Assembly (NCBI GenBank): GCA_023404715.1
Contig: JAEYAR010000206.1
Location: 1 to 33,616 of the forward strand
DNA: 33,616 bases
Direction of reading: 5' to 3'
Source of the DNA: Bacillota bacterium
Lineage (GTDB): Bacteria; Bacillota; Clostridia; Christensenellales; Aristaeellaceae
A program made the translations under genes and the position numbers. Numbering within the stretch: the stretch's first letter is position 1; each line of letters starts with the position of its first letter. Below are positions 32,029 to 33,616 of the stretch, in pieces. The notes beneath the pieces are model-generated. The model was not told the DNA's origin, did not search any database, and worked only from the letters and a program-made list of their open reading frames with translations.

Positions 32029-32580
32029 TTACGGGATGCAGACGACCCGGCCAGGGATGAAATCGCCGGGGGCGAGCGTGGGGTTGGCGAGCAGTAGCAG
32101 GTCGGTGGACACACCAAAGGTCTGCGAGAGCGTGTAGAGAGATTCGCCCAGGCCCAGGATGTAGCTCATGGCGCCGTTCGTACATAGGTTTCGGGTGCCG
32201 GATGGCGGGGCGCAATACCGCGTGCCGGGCGCGAGACGCGACGTCGGCAGATTGGGATTGGCGCTGCGCATCGCTTGATACGAAACGTTGTTCTCGAGCA
32301 ACAGGTCGGTAAAGGTCTGGTTATTCTGCACGACCGCCGCGCGGTAACCGTACGGGCAGCGCTGCGGTATCACTACGATCGGCGGCTGACTGGGCAGGGA
32401 GGGCGTCGGCAGACCGGCCGGGCCCTCACCGGGGCGGGCGGGCTGATCGTCCGGCAGGGCGGGCGTGGGCAAGCCTTCGGGGCCTTCCCCCGGTTGAGCG
32501 GGCTGGTCGCCAGGCAGAGAGGGGGTAGGCAGGCCCTCCGGGCCGATGCCGGGCGTCGCGGGTTGATCGATCATCGTCAT
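32029..32580 (-). CDS. LysM protein with proline-rich tandem repeats
   Basis: 183 aa. Residues 6-65 are three 20-residue repeats (QPA-PGxGPEGLPTPSLP-like). After PPIVVIPQRCPYGY come two LysM-like units: about 80-122 (FTDLLLENNVSYQAMRSANP) and 135-183 (YILGLGESLYTLSQTFGV). Cysteines flank the units (RCPYG, RYCAPP, NLCTNG, VVCIP), which is unusual for LysM and suggests disulfides. No signal peptide is seen, so the protein is cytoplasmic, exported otherwise, or laid down in the spore coat by the mother cell as for SafA-type proteins; this is inference. Start at 32580 behind AAAGGAG; an in-frame ATG two codons on is also possible. Confidence 0.8.
   Translation of the reverse strand: MTMIDQPATPGIGPEGLPTPSLPGDQPAQPGEGPEGLPTPALPDDQPARPGEGPAGLPTPSLPSQPPIVVIPQRCPYGYRAAVVQNNQTFTDLLLENNVSYQAMRSANPNLPTSRLAPGTRYCAPPSGTRNLCTNGAMSYILGLGESLYTLSQTFGVSTDLLLLANPTLAPGDFIPGRVVCIP
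32386..32565. repeat. Three 60-bp in-frame tandem repeats in the LysM gene
   Basis: Encode residues 6-25, 26-45 and 46-65 of the LysM protein. Copies differ at a few codons (GIG/GEG, EGL/AGL, GD/DD/SQ), suggesting expansion by slippage or unequal crossing-over. Confidence 0.8.
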
Positions 32581-32740
32581 AAACAGCGCTCCTTTATGTA
32601 GGCAGACTAGGATAGGAAAGGAAGAATTCCCGCTATTAACGTATGAGAGCACGGCAGGAGGGGTTACCGGGTACTTGATCGTCGTCATACCATAATGAAC
32701 GGCGGTGAGAAAAAGCCAAAGATAAAATCGAAAAAAGGGG

Positions 32741-32769
32741 TTGACAATTGCATCGATATGGTGTATTAT
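32741..32769 (+). promoter_or_regulatory. Sigma-A promoter of the tRNA-Met pair
   Basis: TTGACA (32741-32746), 17-bp spacer, TATTAT (32764-32769), about 30 nt before the first mature tRNA. No stringent GC-rich discriminator is evident (AGTCTCTG). Confidence 0.88.
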
Positions 32770-32799
32770 AGTCTCTGTCGCTGATGCGATGTTGAATGC

Positions 32800-32876
32800 C
32801 GCGGGGTGGAGCAGTCTGGCAGCTCGTCGGGCTCATAACCCGAAGGTCGGAGGTTCAAATCCTCCCCCCGCAACCA
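32800..32876 (+). tRNA. Initiator tRNA-fMet (CAT)
   Basis: 77 nt with encoded CCA. The acceptor CGCGGGG/CCCCGCA has the unpaired C1-A72 that marks an initiator. The anticodon stem has the three G-C pairs (GGG/CCC) around loop CTCATAA. T-arm GGAGG-TTCAAAT-CCTCC. Confidence 0.97.
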
Positions 32877-32879
32877 TTT

Positions 32880-32956
32880 GGCGGCATAGCTCAGCTGGCC
32901 AGAGCATTCGGTTCATACCCGAAGTGTCATGTGTTCAAATCACATTGCCGCTACCA
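32880..32956 (+). tRNA. Elongator tRNA-Met (CAT)
   Basis: 77 nt with encoded CCA, 3 nt after the initiator. Acceptor GGCGGCA/TGCCGCT has G1-U72; anticodon stem TTCGG-TTCATAC-CCGAA; T-arm ATGTG-TTCAAAT-CACAT. The body resembles Firmicute elongator tRNA-Met rather than the lysidine-modified tRNA-Ile2, which also has a CAT anticodon. Confidence 0.92.
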
Positions 32957-32995
32957 ATAGCCCCTTGAAGATAAGCTCTTCGAGGGGCTATTTTT
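32956..32995 (+). terminator. Terminator of the tRNA operon
   Basis: AATAGCCCCTTGAAGA pairs with TCTTCGAGGGGCTATT (one G-U) around TAAGC, then TTTT. Confidence 0.93.
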
Positions 32996-33037
32996 AATTA
33001 GACACTTATGAAATTTCCTCCAATCCTTGTCTCAGGG

Positions 33038-33066
33038 TTGACGAGATAAAGAAATTCGGATATAAT
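33038..33066 (+). promoter_or_regulatory. Sigma-A promoter of the toxin-antitoxin operon
   Basis: TTGACG (33038-33043), 17-bp spacer, TATAAT (33061-33066). The -10 runs into ATAATTTTGTTAT, a weak dyad that might bind the antitoxin. Confidence 0.8.
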
Positions 33067-33090
33067 TTTGTTATCAAGGAGGTGGATTGA

Positions 33091-33351
33091 ATGCCTACGA
33101 TCAAATCCAGCGCAGAACTGCGCAACAGCTACAACGACATCTCCAAATTCTGTCATGCGTATGCAGAGCCGGTCTTTATCACGAAAAACGGCAAAGGCGA
33201 CCTCGCTGTCATGAGCATCGAAGCATATGAGCAGCTTATGGGACGTTTTGAACTGTACAGCAAGTTGCAGGAAGGCCTGAACGACATCGAAAAAGGCCAT
33301 ACCCGTCCCCTCGCTGACGCCATGGCCGATATGAGGAGCCGCAGAAGGTGA
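33091..33351 (+). CDS. Phd/YefM family antitoxin
   Basis: 86 aa. The N-terminus MPTIKSSAELRNSYNDISKFCHAYAEPVFITKNGKGDLAVMSIEAYEQL is the Phd/YefM DNA-binding fold. The C-terminal half, from about 52 (ELYSKLQEGLNDIEKG), is the toxin-wrapping region. Ribosome binding site AAGGAGGTGG. Its TGA shares one base with the toxin's ATG, the usual coupling that keeps antitoxin in excess. Complexes of both proteins likely repress the promoter. Confidence 0.9.
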   Translation: MPTIKSSAELRNSYNDISKFCHAYAEPVFITKNGKGDLAVMSIEAYEQLMGRFELYSKLQEGLNDIEKGHTRPLADAMADMRSRRR

Positions 33352-33616
33352 TGGGGTACGAACTGCACATTACCCGCGCGGCAGAAAATGATCTGAATGA
33401 AGCGGTGGACTATATTGAGTTTGTTCTTATGAATCCGCAAGCCGCAGATCAGCTTCTGGATGCCGTGGAAGATACACTCCCGATGCTGTCCGAATATGCG
33501 GAGCGCCACGCACTCGTGGATGATCCCGTGCTCAAGGCTTGGGGCATCCGATTTGTACAAATCAAGCATTATCTGGCGTTTTATACGATTGCCGAGGACA
33601 AGAGGAAGGTCTACAT
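33351..33616 (+). CDS. ParE/RelE superfamily toxin, 3' end cut by the window
   Basis: At least 88 codons, running off the edge without a stop. It begins MGYELHITRAAENDLNEAVDYIEF, the ParE/RelE helical hairpin, and continues with GIRFVQIKHYLAFYTIAEDKRKVYI, the core beta-strands. RelE-type mRNA interferase and ParE-type gyrase inhibitor cannot be told apart; AENDLNEAVDYI leans towards ParE. GTG 33348 is an alternative start three bases upstream. The missing part is probably 10-20 residues. Confidence 0.88.
   Translation, partial: MGYELHITRAAENDLNEAVDYIEFVLMNPQAADQLLDAVEDTLPMLSEYAERHALVDDPVLKAWGIRFVQIKHYLAFYTIAEDKRKVY

Noticed and set aside
32800..32956. tRNA pair as an integration (attachment) site
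   Set aside because: No integrase and no repeated tRNA 3' fragment is visible in the remaining 660 bases.
1..33616. CRISPR arrays, IS elements or prophage genes
   Set aside because: No regular spaced repeats, transposase motifs or structural phage genes were seen in either strand.

Overview
The window looks like chromosome of a GC-rich, Gram-positive-type Clostridia (Firmicutes/Bacillota) bacterium. Signs of this are the BlaI/BlaR1-type pair, a THF riboswitch on an ECF folate transporter gene, a zinc-dependent phospholipase C family protein, a YheH/YheI-like heterodimeric ABC exporter, near-consensus sigma-A promoters with 17-bp spacers, and strong AGGAGG ribosome binding sites. I cannot name the species. 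No phage, IS element, CRISPR array or rRNA was found.

Layout. 1-472: gene-free GC-rich DNA with a 64-bp near-identical tandem duplication. 473-2086: a family-1 sugar-type solute-binding protein, convergent with murQ (N-acetylmuramate 6-phosphate etherase) across a shared hairpin. 3384-10036: a BMP/Nup-type nucleoside ABC importer (binding protein, ATPase, two permeases), followed in the same direction by an orotate phosphoribosyltransferase-like protein and an RluA-type pseudouridine synthase. 10202-11131: a secreted protein with four SH3b domains, then a small frameshifted relic. 11479-13649 (minus): phospholipase C-like protein, HD hydrolase, and folT under its own THF riboswitch and terminator. 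13825-17833: MarR regulator translationally coupled to both halves of an ABC exporter. 18022-22881: complete liv-type branched-chain amino acid importer (SBP, livH, livM, livG, livF). 23006-25710: a metallophosphoesterase and, convergently, a TetR regulator with a standalone condensation-type acyltransferase; this stretch looks more AT-rich than its surroundings. 25863-28884: aminopeptidase C, a YdeI-like protein and a YoaP-like GNAT. 29109-31848: BlaI-type repressor plus an M56 membrane protease whose sensor is not penicillin-binding-like. 32029-32580: a LysM protein with proline-rich repeats. 32800-32956: initiator and elongator tRNA-Met. 33091-33616: a Phd/YefM antitoxin and a ParE/RelE toxin cut by the window edge.

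Most of the window is import and envelope housekeeping: three solute-binding proteins, two full importers, one folate S component and one exporter, each with a local regulator or leader structure. The points most worth a second look are the BlaR1-like protein with a helical-repeat sensor, the PyrE-like protein lacking the PRPP loop inside a nucleoside-importer operon, the autoregulated TetR/condensation-enzyme pair with abutting operators, the THF riboswitch with a readable switching mechanism, and the absence of a lipobox in all three solute-binding proteins. I see no clearly new multi-gene system; these are candidates, not demonstrations.
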